DNA of 64,000 nucleotides from assembly GCF_020905345.1 (NCBI RefSeq), contig NZ_JAJJMO010000001.1:2356001-2420000 (forward strand). Reading direction: 5' to 3'. The position numbers and the translations under genes are program-made. Source of the stretch: Flavobacterium pisciphilum. GTDB taxonomy: Bacteria; Bacteroidota; Bacteroidia; Flavobacteriales; Flavobacteriaceae. The notes under the pieces are model-generated. The model was not told the origin of the DNA, ran no database searches, and saw only the letters and a program-made list of their open reading frames with translations. Shown here piece by piece: positions 63,184-64,000 of the stretch; the stretch's first letter is position 1; every line of letters begins with the position of its first letter.

Positions 63184-63191
63184 CAAATCTA
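63184..63191 (-). promoter_or_regulatory. -7 element of the metY leader
   Basis: Minus-strand TAGATTTG fits TAnnTTTG; the start would be near 63177, giving a 5' leader of about 90 bases before leader peptide B. The nearest TTG upstream is only 14 bases away, shorter than usual. Confidence 0.45.
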
Positions 63192-63285
63192 AAGTTACTT
63201 TTTTACAATTATTTTTTTCTAACAGAAGAATCTCTTGTAAATACTGCCTAAACTGGGCTGCTAACTACTGATTTTTTTTTTTAAA

Positions 63286-63347
63286 CCACCAAGTAATGTA
63301 AGTTCGTTAAAGTAAAATCTTAAATACTCTTACATTACTTAGATGGT
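63286..63347. repeat. Long inverted repeat between the partial TonB receptor and leader B
   Basis: AAGTAATGTAAG faces CTTACATTACTT (12 perfect pairs) with partial outer ACCA / TGGT pairing and a loop of about 25 bases. A T-run follows on the plus strand (AGAT-ATCT then six T). Confidence 0.55.
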
Positions 63348-63423
63348 TACTATCTTTTTTAATAAGATCGCTGAGTGTATTTATATCTCTATTTTTAAAT
63401 TTCAACACTAAACACTCAACAAA

Positions 63424-64000
63424 TTATATTTTAAAACTCAAACGAGCGAAACCAAATCTTCCGTTTAATCCAAATTGCGATACGGCTCTAGAATAAGCAA
63501 ATTGATTTGCATTACTTAAATCTGTACTAGGTGCTGGTGACAATGTTGGTGTTGTATTTGTAAAAGCTGGTGTTGCTGGATTATTTCTATCTGGATAAAC
63601 ATCTCCAATATTATTAACCCCAAGCGTCAGTCTTAAATGTTCGTTTACCTGATATCCGAAAGATAAATCAGTAACTAATTTGCCACTATATTCTGGGTGC
63701 TCATAAACAGAAGAGAAACCATCCAAGTTTACATCTGTTGCTCCTGGATCAGTAACTTTTCCAAAATAACTGTTTCTTAAATAAATATCCAGTTTTTTAA
63801 TACTGAAAGTTGTCATTAAGTTGGCTTTTAATTTAGGAATTGCTTCTTCTAAATAAATTCTGCTTGACTCTGGGAAAAACGAATATTTATATGGATCTCC
63901 ACCTGCATTTATAATTGATTGTGGCACATTTAATTCTCCAACTCTTTTTGTCGTATTATAACTTAAAGCAAAATCATTTCTGATTGTGAAATCTTGGATA
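63424..64000 (-). CDS. TonB-dependent receptor, C-terminal part (5' end beyond window)
   Basis: The frame is open to the window edge, giving about 192 visible residues of the receptor C terminus; a GTG at 63927 is not a genuine start. Barrel features are NDFALSYNTTKRVG, KLDIYLRNSYFGKV, KLVTDLSFGYQVNEHLRLTLGV, NNIGDVYPDRNN, and the terminal FGLNGRFGFARLSFKI ending in an aromatic-rich beta strand for BAM recognition. NNIGDVYPD is the common TonB-receptor C-terminal motif. The ligand is unknown. Confidence 0.88.
   Translation of the reverse strand, partial: IQDFTIRNDFALSYNTTKRVGELNVPQSIINAGGDPYKYSFFPESSRIYLEEAIPKLKANLMTTFSIKKLDIYLRNSYFGKVTDPGATDVNLDGFSSVYEHPEYSGKLVTDLSFGYQVNEHLRLTLGVNNIGDVYPDRNNPATPAFTNTTPTLSPAPSTDLSNANQFAYSRAVSQFGLNGRFGFARLSFKI

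Noticed and set aside
63927..63927. GTG start for a 167-residue protein at the window end
   Set aside because: The frame stays open to the edge and encodes receptor barrel strands, so this is an internal codon.
1..64000. CRISPR arrays, tRNA or rRNA genes, insertion sequences, prophage
   Set aside because: No regular spacer-repeat array, no cloverleaf or rRNA signature, and no transposase, integrase or phage gene was recognised.

Overview
The window is a low-GC Bacteroidota chromosome segment, almost certainly from a Flavobacterium. Supporting signs are the gliding gene gldA, Bacteroidota-type promoters (TTG at -33, TAnnTTTG at -7), few Shine-Dalgarno sites, TonB-dependent receptors, DUF3078 and DUF4374 proteins, and the AK-HSD fusion thrA. 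I see no rRNA, tRNA, CRISPR array, prophage or transposase.

Layout. 1-14.8 kb is housekeeping: partial mutY, an HU gene, a 30-residue basic COX24/mS38-like gene, RNase G, an outer-membrane protein, the pbpC / alpha-2-macroglobulin pair, a SUKH-like gene beside a tadA 3'-end remnant, tadA and a TonB-like protein. 14.9-23.9 kb holds dxs, a DUF3078 protein, a dGTPase, divergent lrp/metE, a small barrel protein and gldA. 24.4-31.7 kb is envelope and iron related: two TonB receptors, a PepSY protein and a DUF4374 lipoprotein. 32-35.5 kb has a PLP decarboxylase, a dicarboxylate symporter and a methyltransferase.

35.7-63 kb is one large sulfur/methionine district. It holds metF, a two-gene metH under a SAM-I riboswitch, a ferredoxin-NADP reductase, siroheme genes, sulfite reductase fused to a HEPN-like domain, cysN, cysD, a 4Fe-4S APS/PAPS reductase, two TSUP transporters, a cysteine-rich Rrf2 regulator, metZ, an OsmC protein, thrA, metX under a second SAM-I riboswitch, a diverged homoserine dehydrogenase paralogue and metY. 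Together these turn sulfate into sulfide and aspartate into acetyl-homoserine, join them to homocysteine, and methylate it with MetE or MetH.

The most interesting observation is at 62.7-63.2 kb. A leader upstream of metY encodes an 18-residue peptide with 6 Met and 5 Cys. It is followed by a sequence that can pair with the 5' arm of an intrinsic terminator, then by a 62-residue protein of unknown family. A diverged copy of the whole module (13-residue leader peptide, same CCAAAAG / CTTTTGG pairing, terminator, and a small protein with the same C-terminal motif) lies at 59.3-59.7 kb, upstream of the SAM-I/metX unit. This looks like ribosome-mediated Met/Cys attenuation duplicated within a methionine locus. 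Besides it, the district carries two SAM-I riboswitches, an Lrp-type regulator beside metE and a palindrome in a probable Rrf2 target. Intergenic regions also carry degenerate tandem repeats of period 7, 8 or 9 and at least one dispersed repeat family.
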